64,000 nucleotides of DNA from contig CAYPAV010000015.1 of the NCBI GenBank assembly GCA_964408805.1, forward strand, positions 1 to 64,000, read 5' to 3'. A program made the position numbers and the translations under genes. How positions within the stretch are numbered: the stretch's first letter is position 1; every line of letters begins with the position of its first letter. Shown piece after piece: positions 27,424-36,652 of the stretch. The notes under the pieces are model-generated. The model was not told the DNA's origin and did no database searches. It worked only from the letters and a program-made list of their open reading frames with translations. The DNA is from CAYPAV01 sp964408805 (lineage in GTDB: Bacteria > Pseudomonadota > Alphaproteobacteria > UBA8366).

Positions 27424-29492
27424 ACGCCCCCATCGAAACCGATTCCATGCGTTTTGCGATCGCCGTCGATACCGGCGGCACCTTCACCGACGTCACCCTT
27501 TTCGATCGCGAGAGCGGCGCCATGTGGACCGCGAAGACACCCTCGACGCCGGCGGACCCGTCCCAGGGGTTCATGAACGGGATCGAGGCGGCGCTTCGGC
27601 AGGCGTCACTTGGGCCGCGAGACCTCTCCCAGGTCTTCCATGGGACCACGGTCGCCACCAATCTGATCCTCGAAGGCAAGGGCGCCGAGCTGGGCATGTT
27701 GACGACGGCGGGCTTCAAGCACGTGCTGGAGATCGGCCGCCAGGACATCCCGCGCCGAGCCAACCTCTTCGCCTGGATCAAACCGATGCGGCCGGTGCCG
27801 CCACAGCGTATTCACGAGATACCCGAGCGCGTCGCTATCGACGGCGAGGTCCTGATCGCGCTCGATGAGGAAGCCATCCGGACCGCCACCCGCGATCTCC
27901 GCGAGCGTGGTGTCGTGGCGATCGCGATATGTTTCCTCAACAGCTTCGCCGATCCGTCTCATGAACGACGCACAGCAGAGATCGTCCGCGAGGAATTCCC
28001 GGAGGCCCTGGTGTCGATATCCTCGGATGTCCTGCCCGTGTTCCGCGAATACGAGCGCAGCATCGCGACCGTGCTCAATGTCTACGTCATGCCGGAAATC
28101 TCCCGCTATGTGACGCAACTGCAGGACCGGATGGCGACGGCGGAGATGTCGGCGCCGCTTCTGATCATGAAATCGAATGGCGGCGTCGTCGGTGCGGGCG
28201 AGGTCGAACGCGTGCCGGCGCACACCGCGCTCTCGGGTCCGGCCGCGGGTGTCGTGGGAGCCCGCTTCGTCGGCGAGGCGGCGGGCTACAAGGATGTCAT
28301 CGGCATCGATATCGGCGGTACCTCGGCGGATATCTGTTTGATCAAGGACGGCGACTACAACCTGACCGGAAAGGGCACGATCGGCGATTGGCCGCTTGCC
28401 TTTCCGATGCTCGACATCAATACCGTCGGCACCGGCGGCGGATCGATCGCCAGCGTTTCGGAAACGGGCGCCCTGACGGTCGGACCGGCGAGCGCGGGTG
28501 CCACGCCGGGGCCGGCCTGCTACGGCCGCGGCGGCGAGCACGCCACCATCACCGACGCCCATTTGGTGCTGGGACATTTGCCGCCCTATCTGCTGGCCGG
28601 CGGGATGGAATTGGATTTGGATGCGGCCCGCGCCGCCGTTGAACGCAACGTGGCGCGTTCGCTGGGTCTTGGCATCGAGGCGGCCGCGCGCGGGGTCCTT
28701 TCGATCAGTGATAACGACATGGTCGGCGCCATTCGGGTCATTTCCGTGGAGCGCGGCCACGATCCCAGGGATTTTGCACTGGTTGCCTTTGGCGGAGCCG
28801 GACCGTTGCATGGCGCTTCCCTTGCGAAGCTGCTGGAGGTCCGGACGATGATTATTCCGCCGTCGCCCGGCGTGCTTTCGGCGACGGGATTGCTGGTATC
28901 GCAGCTTCGGGCGGACTACGCGCGGACATGCGTGCAGTCGCCGCCGGATTTCGACCACGCCTTGATGGAGAACACCTATGTGGCGCTGGAGGCCGAGGCG
29001 GCCGAATGGTTCCGCCGCGAGGGCGTACCCGAATCAGCGCGACAGCTAAGCCGCGGCGTCAGCCTTCGCTACAAGAACCAGGGGTTCGAATTGGAGGTTC
29101 CGTGGGATGGCGATGCCGTCACGCCGGAAAGTACGCAAAATTCCTTGGAGGCGTTTCACGCATTGCACGAGCAGCTTTATACCTTCGCGCAACGCGATAC
29201 CTTGGTGGAGATCGTCACCTTGCATGTGGCGGCGGTCGGCAATCTTCTTCAGCCGAGATTGCCGGAGCTTGCCGAGGGCGGTTCCCTTGAGGACGCAATG
29301 ATCGACCGCCTACCTGTCCATCTTGAGGAAGGCCCGCGAAACGTGCCGGTCTACGATCGCGAAAAACTCTCGTCCGGCATGACGTTCACGGGTCCCGCTC
29401 TGGTGGTTCAACTCGATTCGACATCCCTCATTCACGAGGGACATCAGGCAAGCTGCGACCGTTTCGGCAACCTGATCGTCGAAATCGACTGA
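27420..29492 (+). CDS. Hydantoinase A / oxoprolinase family ATPase subunit
   Basis: This 690-residue actin-fold ATPase begins at GTG 27420, overlapping the hyuB stop by four bases (GTGA). Nucleotide-binding motifs are AVDTGGTFTDVTLFD at the N-terminus, VFHGTTVATNLILEGKGA, GIDIGGTSADICLIKDG and FGGAGPLHGASLAKLL. It couples ATP hydrolysis to activation of the substrate carbonyl. A second hyuAB pair lies at 58118-61855 in the opposite gene order, so this cell has at least two such enzymes in 64 kb. Confidence 0.87.
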   Translation: MNAPIETDSMRFAIAVDTGGTFTDVTLFDRESGAMWTAKTPSTPADPSQGFMNGIEAALRQASLGPRDLSQVFHGTTVATNLILEGKGAELGMLTTAGFKHVLEIGRQDIPRRANLFAWIKPMRPVPPQRIHEIPERVAIDGEVLIALDEEAIRTATRDLRERGVVAIAICFLNSFADPSHERRTAEIVREEFPEALVSISSDVLPVFREYERSIATVLNVYVMPEISRYVTQLQDRMATAEMSAPLLIMKSNGGVVGAGEVERVPAHTALSGPAAGVVGARFVGEAAGYKDVIGIDIGGTSADICLIKDGDYNLTGKGTIGDWPLAFPMLDINTVGTGGGSIASVSETGALTVGPASAGATPGPACYGRGGEHATITDAHLVLGHLPPYLLAGGMELDLDAARAAVERNVARSLGLGIEAAARGVLSISDNDMVGAIRVISVERGHDPRDFALVAFGGAGPLHGASLAKLLEVRTMIIPPSPGVLSATGLLVSQLRADYARTCVQSPPDFDHALMENTYVALEAEAAEWFRREGVPESARQLSRGVSLRYKNQGFELEVPWDGDAVTPESTQNSLEAFHALHEQLYTFAQRDTLVEIVTLHVAAVGNLLQPRLPELAEGGSLEDAMIDRLPVHLEEGPRNVPVYDREKLSSGMTFTGPALVVQLDSTSLIHEGHQASCDRFGNLIVEID

Positions 29493-29511
29493 ATTCCCTA
29501 CCGCTGTCGGC

Positions 29512-30855
29512 TCAGTGCAGGAGCGTTTTTGGCAGCCACAGGCTGATCTGTGGGTAGGCGATCAGGATGCCAAGCGTAAGAACATCCATCGCCAAGAACC
29601 AGAAGATTCCCTTGAAGATGGTTTCCAGCGGCACCGCGTCGCCGATCACGCCCTTCAATATGTAAACGTTCAATCCCACAGGCGGGGTGATCAGGGCGAT
29701 TTCAAGATATTTCACCATGATAACGCCGAACCAGACCAGATCATAACCCAGCGACAGGACAACCGGCGTCACCACCGGTAGTGTCAGCAGCATCATGCCC
29801 ACTGGATCCATGAAGGTTCCAAGGATGACATAAATCAATGAGAGGGACACCACGATCCAGACCGGCGCCACATCGAAGGACATCGACCATTCGGTCAGTG
29901 CGCCGGCAACGCCCGTCAGGGCGATGAAACCGACGAACAGCTTGGCGCCCAGAACGAGCGCGAAAATGCTCGCTGTCTGCTTTGCCGATTCAAGCAGCGC
30001 GTCCTTGCATTTCTGCCAGTTCAATCGTCCGGCGGCGAATCCCAAGACCCAGGCACCGGTGGCACCGGCCGCCGCGGCTTCGGTCGGGGTGACGATGCCC
30101 GAATAAATCCCGCCCATCACGATGACGAAGAGCGAGATGATCGACCAAGTTCCCTTCAGGGAAATGAAGCGGTCCTTCCAAGTGACCTCTTCGGCCCGAG
30201 GGGCCAGCTTCGGATTGATGATGGCGCGGATCCAAACCATGCCCATATAGATGGCGGCCGACATGATGCCCGGAATAAGTCCGGCCATGAGCAGCTGACC
30301 GACGGATTCTTCGGTAAAGAGGCCGTAGAGAATCATCAGAATGCTCGGCGGAATCAGCGAGCCCAGCGTGCCGCTTGCGGCCACCACGCCGGTGGCCAGA
30401 CCCGGATCGTATTTGTAGCGCAGCATTTCGGGGACGGCGAGCTTGCCCATCGCCGCCGCGGTCGCCAAGCTTGAGCCGCTGACCGCCGCGAACATGGCGC
30501 AGCCCGCCACCGATGCCATCGCCAGCCCGCCATAGAGGCGCGAAAGCCAGACCCGTGCGGTGAAATAGATATCGCGGGTGAATCCCGCATGAAAGGCGAC
30601 GTAACCCATCATCAGGAACAATGGAACCGCGACGATCGGGAAGTTGGCGATGAAGGAGTACGGCTCGAACGAGGTGTAAGCCCACGCCGCATCGAAGCCG
30701 CGCTCGGAATCAAACTCGTCGTTCTCCGGCCAACCGACCGCGAGGTACATGCCGCCGAAACCGACCAGGGCCATGCAGAACGCGATGGGAATTCTAATGG
30801 CCACCAATACAAGCATTAAAACGAGGCCGGAGAGGCCCAAGACAACGGAGTTCAT
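29512..30855 (-). CDS. dctM: TRAP transporter large permease
   Basis: This 447-residue protein has about 12 hydrophobic segments and DctM family blocks including FLMMGYVAFHAGFTRDIYF, SVAGCAMFAAVSGSSLATAAAMG, GSLIPPSILMILYGLFTEESVGQLLMAG in pieces, and LALITPPVGLNVYILKGV near the C-terminus. It forms the transport channel of a Na+-driven, periplasmic-protein-dependent importer. It is the last gene of a dctP-dctQ-dctM operon, nine bases after dctQ. Confidence 0.92.
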   Translation of the reverse strand: MNSVVLGLSGLVLMLVLVAIRIPIAFCMALVGFGGMYLAVGWPENDEFDSERGFDAAWAYTSFEPYSFIANFPIVAVPLFLMMGYVAFHAGFTRDIYFTARVWLSRLYGGLAMASVAGCAMFAAVSGSSLATAAAMGKLAVPEMLRYKYDPGLATGVVAASGTLGSLIPPSILMILYGLFTEESVGQLLMAGLIPGIMSAAIYMGMVWIRAIINPKLAPRAEEVTWKDRFISLKGTWSIISLFVIVMGGIYSGIVTPTEAAAAGATGAWVLGFAAGRLNWQKCKDALLESAKQTASIFALVLGAKLFVGFIALTGVAGALTEWSMSFDVAPVWIVVSLSLIYVILGTFMDPVGMMLLTLPVVTPVVLSLGYDLVWFGVIMVKYLEIALITPPVGLNVYILKGVIGDAVPLETIFKGIFWFLAMDVLTLGILIAYPQISLWLPKTLLH

Positions 30856-30864
30856 AATATGCCC

Positions 30865-31401
30865 TTAATCAGAAGTTTCGGCTTGAATGACGCGCGCTTC
30901 CTCGGACTGCGAAGCGACCGCACTCCCTCTCATCAGCCCGCCGACGGAAGTGATGGCGTCGATTAAAAGTCGGATGGAAAACAACGCCAACCCGAAGAAC
31001 GCAACGAATCTGGCCGGCGATTCCGGTAGTTCCAGCGGACCATCGACATAGGCCCCGACCTCGTAAGCATCGAGAAAATCGGTCCATACGGTGCAGGTGA
31101 CCAGCGTGAAAATGCACAATCCGACCACCACGCCGATGGTTTCCATGACTACCTTGGTGTCGTTGGACATCCATTCGGTGAAGATGGTGACGAAGACATG
31201 CTCACGGGCTGCCTGCACGGCGCTGAACGGCAGGAAGACCACGAATACCATCAACATTTCGCTGAAAACGAGATCGTCGGGAATGGGTGCCGCGAAGAAA
31301 TGCCGGCCAATAACGGAAACCGTCGTCATCAGCATCATCGTGACCAAGGCGACAACGGCAATTACGACCACGATGCGGTCGATCATATCGAAAAATTTCA
31401 T
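30865..31401 (-). CDS. dctQ: TRAP transporter small permease
   Basis: This 178-residue protein with four hydrophobic helices matches the DctQ subunit in size and place: IDRIVVVIAVVALVTMMLM, SVIGRHFFAAPIPDDLVFSE and a C-terminal FFGLALFSIRLLIDAI. It pairs with DctM in the membrane. Its start lies directly after an unusual hairpin region (31403-31437) that may limit its translation relative to dctP. Confidence 0.9.
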   Translation of the reverse strand: MKFFDMIDRIVVVIAVVALVTMMLMTTVSVIGRHFFAAPIPDDLVFSEMLMVFVVFLPFSAVQAAREHVFVTIFTEWMSNDTKVVMETIGVVVGLCIFTLVTCTVWTDFLDAYEVGAYVDGPLELPESPARFVAFFGLALFSIRLLIDAITSVGGLMRGSAVASQSEEARVIQAETSD

Positions 31402-31411
31402 GTCCCGAGGT

Positions 31412-31437
31412 CGGGACCTCGCTTGAGCGAGGTCCCG
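31412..31437 (-). repeat. Intercistronic perfect hairpin between dctP and dctQ
   Basis: An 11-bp perfect inverted repeat, CGGGACCTCGC and its complement, closes a four-base loop 11 bases before the dctQ start. No T-run follows on the minus strand, so it is more likely an mRNA-stability or translation element than a terminator. Part of the dctQ-proximal arm can pair instead with bases 31403-31407 to form a smaller hairpin (31403-31416). Confidence 0.8.
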
Positions 31438-31461
31438 CTACTTAGGTGATGCAAAAGATAT

Positions 31462-32538
31462 TTAGCGATTCCAAGGATAGCCCTTTTCCTTGACTATCTT
31501 CTCGTATTTCGCCTTCGTCGACTTGACGGCCGCGACGAATCCCTTCGCGTCGAAGCCCTTCTTTTCCATCTTGGCGACCCATTCGCTGGTGAACACCTCG
31601 GCCACCGCCGCCCATTTCGCGCGCTCGGCATCCGAAAGGTGATGGAAGGCCACTTTCTTGCCGTCGATGCCTTCGCCCATCGCCTTGGTGGCTGAAACGG
31701 TCTGTTCCTTATAAATCCGGGCGTAGACGTCCATATATTCGTCGCTCGTCTTGAGCAGAATATCTTGGACGTTCTTGGGCATGGATTTGAACAGCTTCAG
31801 ATTGATGCCGCCACCATAGCCGAGAACCTGGCCCATGTTGACGATCGTCAAATGGCTGGCCACTTCGTAGTGCTTGTAGGATACGACGAACGGAATGTAG
31901 TTGACGGTTCCGTCGACGGTGCCCCGCTCAAGCGCCGAGTAAAGCTCGCCAAATCCGATTTTCACCGGCACCGCGCCGAGCGCCTTGAACATATGCGTCC
32001 AACCGCCGGTCGTGCGAATTTTCTTACCCTGCAGGCCCTCGACCGTCGTGATCGCGGACTTCGTAGTCAGAAGCTGCATATCGCCGGCGGTATTGTTGAA
32101 AATGATCTTGACCTTTTTCCGGTTCGCCTCTTTCTGAAGCCCAAGCTTCTTTTGGCGCAGTTCCCACCAGGTCCGCATGCCGATCCACTCGTCGGTCACG
32201 GCGAACGGCGCGTTGGCGTAATTCCAGACCGGCATGTCGGCCGGCGTGTAGACGCCGATGATCGTGCCCGTCTCGGCAAGCCCGGCGCCGACGGCTTTCA
32301 GCGTCTCCTTGCCCTTGACCAGGGACTGACCCCAGTAGAACTTGATCTTGATCTGGCCTTTGGAGCGTTTTTCAAGCTCTTCGGCCCACCACATCAAGGC
32401 CTTTGCGCGCGGTCCGCGGGGCGGTCCGATATCGGAATATTTCAAGACATAGTTCTTGGCGAGAACCGGCTGAACGCTTACCGGCGAAATCAGCATCAGC
32501 GCCGCCGCGAGTGAACCAAGTAAAGCAATTCTAAGCAT
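31462..32538 (-). CDS. dctP: TRAP transporter periplasmic substrate-binding protein
   Basis: This 358-residue exported protein has a signal peptide (about 1-27, ending near PVLAKN) and the DctP fold. Blocks include MWWAEELEKRSKGQIKIKFYWG, LQGKKIRTTGGWTHMFKALGA with the conserved substrate-carboxylate Arg, and ALERGTVDGTVNYIPF. GGGAG lies six bases before ATG 32538. It is first in the operon and captures an organic acid; the precise ligand is not evident. Confidence 0.92.
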   Translation of the reverse strand: MLRIALLGSLAAALMLISPVSVQPVLAKNYVLKYSDIGPPRGPRAKALMWWAEELEKRSKGQIKIKFYWGQSLVKGKETLKAVGAGLAETGTIIGVYTPADMPVWNYANAPFAVTDEWIGMRTWWELRQKKLGLQKEANRKKVKIIFNNTAGDMQLLTTKSAITTVEGLQGKKIRTTGGWTHMFKALGAVPVKIGFGELYSALERGTVDGTVNYIPFVVSYKHYEVASHLTIVNMGQVLGYGGGINLKLFKSMPKNVQDILLKTSDEYMDVYARIYKEQTVSATKAMGEGIDGKKVAFHHLSDAERAKWAAVAEVFTSEWVAKMEKKGFDAKGFVAAVKSTKAKYEKIVKEKGYPWNR

Positions 32539-32661
32539 TTCGTACTCCCTGTATTCGGTGATGACGCTTAAATCAAAGCCACCACAATTGCATGAAAATC
32601 CTCAAATTTTCGATGGCGATAGCGTATCCCCAAACCATCGAAACGGAGAAAGTCCAACACG

Positions 32662-32682
32662 TTGGTACCTATTTAGCACCAA
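32662..32682. promoter_or_regulatory. Candidate operator palindrome upstream of dctP
   Basis: TTGGTAC and GCACCAA form a near-perfect dyad (six of seven positions) separated by a seven-base AT-rich centre, about 125 bases upstream of the dctP ATG. Dyads of this form are bound by GntR- or LacI-like regulators of transport operons. No regulator gene is adjacent. Confidence 0.35.
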
Positions 32683-32744
32683 TGAGTCAAAAACAATCCG
32701 CCTGAGGTCAACGGTCGGCGAACGCCTTAAGCGAGCCCGAGCGA

Positions 32745-33590
32745 CTAGCTACCCGCCAATCCTTTCCAGTACTCCAGATTGACGTCGCGAATCACCCCGT
32801 CGTGTTCCCGCTGGAGACATCGAAGCATTGCGGCTGCGAAGCCGGCGGTGGTTTTACTAACGGCGGCCTCATCAGTTGGGAACGGGCCTTGAGCGTTCGA
32901 TACGCTAACGCACATATCGAACAGGCCGCGCGCGTGTCTTAGGCCTCCCGGATGCCGTAAATCGTCCTTGGCGGCGGTTTTCACCTTGCGCCACATGCCG
33001 GACAATTGTTCCGGTTGATAACTCTCGATCGGCGAAAACTGACCCGAGACACGTGACAGCATCCGTGCCGCCGTCGCATTCATGGAATTGTCGACGACTT
33101 GAGCGCCGAACTGGCGGAGTGGCCCGGTGGCGTTTTCGATTTCCTGCGCGCTTAGAGGATTGTTATCGCCGACGACCGGTGTCGGTACCAGCGAAGCGTT
33201 CTTGGCGACGGAAATCGTGGCGGAAGCGATGCCGAGGCGTTTGATTACGTTGGCGGGAATCACCGCTGTTGCCGACATGAAGCCCCGATTAGCGACGAAT
33301 TTGACCTTTTCGGCCGATAGGCGATGGCGAGCACCTTTTCCGTCCGTGACGACGAGGGCGAAGGAGTCGACCCGATCCGGCCTGTATGCCGAGCCCATCC
33401 GCGGCGTTTCGCGGTCACGCTGCAGGCAAAATGTGGATAATTCGGCGCGGCATTCGCCAGCTTGGCAGATGAACGGTATGCCACTGGTCGAGGACAGAAC
33501 GGCGAGAACCTGCGGCGCCGCCATCGCTCGGCCATTCGGCAGGATTGCCAGCAGCCCGACCGCCAGAACGAACATCATTCGTGAAATCAT
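32745..33590 (-). CDS. Exported protein of unknown function
   Basis: This protein has 281 residues from ATG 33590, chosen because GGGGAAG lies upstream and the sequence then begins with a clean signal peptide (MFVLAVGLLAILPNGRAMA, cleavage expected after AMA). An in-frame ATG at 33665 would bury the signal peptide. The mature part carries several cysteines (FICQAGECRAELSTFC; MCVSV; LRCLQ). They could form disulphides in the periplasm. I do not recognise a family. It is divergent from the D-amino-acid dehydrogenase gene. Confidence 0.65.
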   Translation of the reverse strand: MISRMMFVLAVGLLAILPNGRAMAAPQVLAVLSSTSGIPFICQAGECRAELSTFCLQRDRETPRMGSAYRPDRVDSFALVVTDGKGARHRLSAEKVKFVANRGFMSATAVIPANVIKRLGIASATISVAKNASLVPTPVVGDNNPLSAQEIENATGPLRQFGAQVVDNSMNATAARMLSRVSGQFSPIESYQPEQLSGMWRKVKTAAKDDLRHPGGLRHARGLFDMCVSVSNAQGPFPTDEAAVSKTTAGFAAAMLRCLQREHDGVIRDVNLEYWKGLAGS

Positions 33591-33843
33591 AATTGCTTCC
33601 CCTACTTGGTCGCGCGTAACGGAGGCCAATTCATCACGAAAAGTGGGAATCGACGCTATCTCCAATCAACGCGCTTTTCGATCGTCCCAAATTCGAATTC
33701 CCGGAAATCGTAACGCCTTTCGGTCGCCACGGGAACAACAATCCGCCGCGCTGGAATTTGTTTTCGGTTCGATGGCGTGTCTCGCCGCGTTGGATACGAT
33801 AAGCTTACCGACAATCGAGACGCGACCAATGGGGGAGATAGCC

Positions 33844-35106
33844 GTGAGCGAAAACGAAATCAGCGAAAGCGCCGACGTGACCATTCTTGGTGCCGGAATC
33901 GTTGGAATCGCGACGGCGTTGTCGCTAACGGAGCGCGGTTTAAAGGTGACGGTGGTCGATCGAGATCCGCCGGCGGATGGGGCCAGCTTCGGCAATGCCG
34001 GTTCGCTTTCGCCCTGGTCCTGCGTGCCGCAGTCGATGCCTGGTTTGTGGAAGAACGTGCCGCGCTGGATGCTCGATCCGGAGGGTCCAATCGCACTCCG
34101 CTTGGGCTATGCGGCGACATTCCTGCCCTGGGCAGTGAAGTTCCTGCGATCGGGACAAGAGGCCCGTCTTCCGGCGATCGCCGATGCCATGCTCGGCCTG
34201 ACGCGGCCGACTGTCACGCTCTACCGTCACCACCTGGCGGGGACGGGACACGAGGATCTGGTCCGCGATTCGGTCTATGTCCATGTGTTCCGGAACGCCG
34301 CCGATGCCGATTTAACGCAGTTGTCATGGCGCATGCGGCGCGAGCGCCAGGTGCCGCTGGAAGTCGTGAAGGGCGATGCCCTCCGCGAGGTCGAGCCCGC
34401 ACTCTCGCCAGAATTCGAGGCCGCGGTGCTGATCAAGCAGCAAGGCCGCGCCCTCGATCCCGGCGGTATCGGCAAGGCGCTGGCGGAAAAGGCGCAAGGC
34501 ATGGGTGTCGTCTTCCTGCGCCGCAATGTCGAGCGATTGGTGCCGGCCGAGGACGGCGGTTGGCGGGTGGAGACCGATGGCGGTGCGATGCCGGCGAAGC
34601 GCGTCGTGGTGGCGATGGGAGCCTGGTCGGGCAAGCTTCTGGAGCCGCTCGGCGTCAAGGTGCCGCTGGAGGCCGAGCGCGGCTATCACATGGTCTTCGG
34701 CGATCCGGGTGTCACGCTCAACAACTGCATCATGAACGTCGACGCGAAATTCGTCGTGAGCTCGATGACGGCCGGGGTGCGCTGTGCCGGGACGGCCGAG
34801 TTCGCGGGGCTCGATGCGGCCCCCGACTATCGCCGTGCCCGTGTCTTCGAGCGGCTGGCGAAGCGGATGTTTCCCGACATCAACACGAACGACACGGTGG
34901 AGTGGATGGGAACCCGCCCGTCGACGCCGGATTCGGTACCCTGTCTCGGCGAGATACCGGGTTGCCCGGGCTTGTATGCCGCTTTTGGGCATGGCCATAC
35001 GGGCATGACCATGGCCCCGAAGACGGGCGAGGTGATCGCCGCCCTGATCGCGGGCGAGACTCTCGACGTCGACATGACGCCCTATCGGATCGACCGGTTC
35101 GGTTGA
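33844..35106 (+). CDS. D-amino-acid dehydrogenase-like FAD oxidoreductase
   Basis: This 420-residue flavoenzyme is of the DadA / glycine oxidase type. It has an N-terminal ADVTILGAGIVGIATALSL FAD motif, FGNAGSLSPWSCVPQSMPG, the central ERGYHMVFGDPG, and a C-terminal GTRPSTPDSVPCLGEIPG followed by FGHGHTGMTMAP. It is likely to oxidise a D-amino acid or a related amine and to feed electrons into the respiratory chain. GTG 33844 is favoured because GGGGGAG lies six bases before it; ATG 33829 is the alternative. It converges with the MFS gene. Confidence 0.85.
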   Translation: MSENEISESADVTILGAGIVGIATALSLTERGLKVTVVDRDPPADGASFGNAGSLSPWSCVPQSMPGLWKNVPRWMLDPEGPIALRLGYAATFLPWAVKFLRSGQEARLPAIADAMLGLTRPTVTLYRHHLAGTGHEDLVRDSVYVHVFRNAADADLTQLSWRMRRERQVPLEVVKGDALREVEPALSPEFEAAVLIKQQGRALDPGGIGKALAEKAQGMGVVFLRRNVERLVPAEDGGWRVETDGGAMPAKRVVVAMGAWSGKLLEPLGVKVPLEAERGYHMVFGDPGVTLNNCIMNVDAKFVVSSMTAGVRCAGTAEFAGLDAAPDYRRARVFERLAKRMFPDINTNDTVEWMGTRPSTPDSVPCLGEIPGCPGLYAAFGHGHTGMTMAPKTGEVIAALIAGETLDVDMTPYRIDRFG

Positions 35107-35115
35107 GAGCGCGTT

Positions 35116-36636
35116 CTATCGTGGCGCCGGGGCGGGTCGTCGCAAGAGAAAGATAAGCGGGATGACGGAGACCGCCGCCGCGGAGAAGAGATAAAAAGCG
35201 TTGATATAGCCGATCATCGAGGCCTGACGCTCGATCTCGCCGCCAAGCACCGCAAGGCCGTGCGTATTCTCGATATTCCACGCACCGGCGACGGAGGGCA
35301 GGCGAAACGCCTCGTTGAAGGGGGTCAGGTGCTCCGCGATCACGGAGAAGTTCACAGTGGTCGAATGGACCACGACGCCGACGCAAACCGAAATGAAGAT
35401 CGCACTGCCGAGGTTGCGAATCAGATGAAAGACCGCCGTCGCCTCGCCCATCCGCTGCGGCTGCAGGGTCGCGAAGGCCAAGATCGTCAGCGGCACCCAA
35501 AGAAAGCTGTTGCCGAAGCCCTGCAACGCGCTGGTCCACATGGTGTCCCAGATGGTGACGTTGAGATCGAACTGCGCCATTAGCCAGCCGCTTATGCCTT
35601 GACTGCCGAATCCAATCGCGAGGCCGATCCGGGGGTCGAAACGGCTCATCGCGACGACGACGAAATTCCCGATCATGCTGCCGGCACCGCGCGACGCGAG
35701 GACGACGCCGATAATTGAATCCGGGAATCCCCGGAGGTTCTGCAGCAGTGGCGGCAGGAGCACCATGGGAACGAAGGCGAGCGCGCCAAAAGCGAAGGCG
35801 AAGATAAGCCCGAGCGCGAAATTCCGGTCCAAGAGAAGGCGCGGATCGAGATACGTTCGGGCCGCGGTCAGGCAATGGACGACAAAGATGTAGAAAGCCG
35901 TCGCCGCGAGCGCGCCTTCGAAAATGATTTCCATCGAATCGAACCAGTCTTGCCGCTCGCCCCTGTCGAGCATCAGTTGCAGCGAGGCGATGGCGATCGA
36001 GAGGGCGAAAAATCCGGTCCAATCGAGCCGCACCGTCGTATCGCGCCGGCGGTCCGTGATGAAGAGCCAGACCATCAGAAAGGAGAGAACGCAGATCGGC
36101 AGGGTCATGAAGAAGACCCAGCGCCAGTTATAGGCCTCTGCGACGAAGCCGCCGATCGTCGGGCCGATGATCGGGCCGCAGACTACCCCCATGCCCCAAA
36201 TCGCGGTGGCGAGGCCGTGCTGGTAGCGGGGAAAGCTGGTCAGGATCATGGCTTGCGAGACCGGTGTGATGGGCGCCCCGAAAATGCCCTGGAGGACGCG
36301 AAAGGCGATCAACTCCTCCAGCGTCGTCGCGGTTCCGCAAAGCAACGATCCGGTCGAGAAGCCGGCCACGCACCACATCATGACCGCGCGCCGTCCGAAG
36401 CGGTTCGCGAGCCAGCCCGAGATCGGCGTCGCCACGGCGGTGGCGACCAGGTTGAAGGTCACCGACCAGGCGATCTGGTCCTGCGTCGCCGAAAGCGAGC
36501 CCTGCATCTGCGGCAGCACGACATAGGAGATCGTCACCGTCATGGCGAAGAGGAGCGTCGCCAGCGTGACCGTGGCGAGCACCCAATAACGGTGCCCCGC
36601 CGTCGCCGGTTCGCTCGTAACGGTCCCGGATGTCAT
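35116..36636 (-). CDS. DHA2-family MFS exporter (EmrB type)
   Basis: This 506-residue membrane protein has about 14 transmembrane segments, typical of DHA2 drug:H+ antiporters. It shows VVLPQMQGSLSATQDQIAW, WLANRFGRRAVMMW, FRVLQGIFGAPITPVSQAM and GVVCGPIIGPTIGGFVAEAYNWRWVF in pieces, including the motif C glycine/proline pattern. No EmrA-like membrane-fusion partner is next to it. It probably exports a toxic or signalling compound. It lies 16 bases after the GMC oxidoreductase gene and may be co-transcribed with it. Confidence 0.9.
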   Translation of the reverse strand: MTSGTVTSEPATAGHRYWVLATVTLATLLFAMTVTISYVVLPQMQGSLSATQDQIAWSVTFNLVATAVATPISGWLANRFGRRAVMMWCVAGFSTGSLLCGTATTLEELIAFRVLQGIFGAPITPVSQAMILTSFPRYQHGLATAIWGMGVVCGPIIGPTIGGFVAEAYNWRWVFFMTLPICVLSFLMVWLFITDRRRDTTVRLDWTGFFALSIAIASLQLMLDRGERQDWFDSMEIIFEGALAATAFYIFVVHCLTAARTYLDPRLLLDRNFALGLIFAFAFGALAFVPMVLLPPLLQNLRGFPDSIIGVVLASRGAGSMIGNFVVVAMSRFDPRIGLAIGFGSQGISGWLMAQFDLNVTIWDTMWTSALQGFGNSFLWVPLTILAFATLQPQRMGEATAVFHLIRNLGSAIFISVCVGVVVHSTTVNFSVIAEHLTPFNEAFRLPSVAGAWNIENTHGLAVLGGEIERQASMIGYINAFYLFSAAAVSVIPLIFLLRRPAPAPR

Positions 36637-36652
36637 TCGGATGTCATACGGC

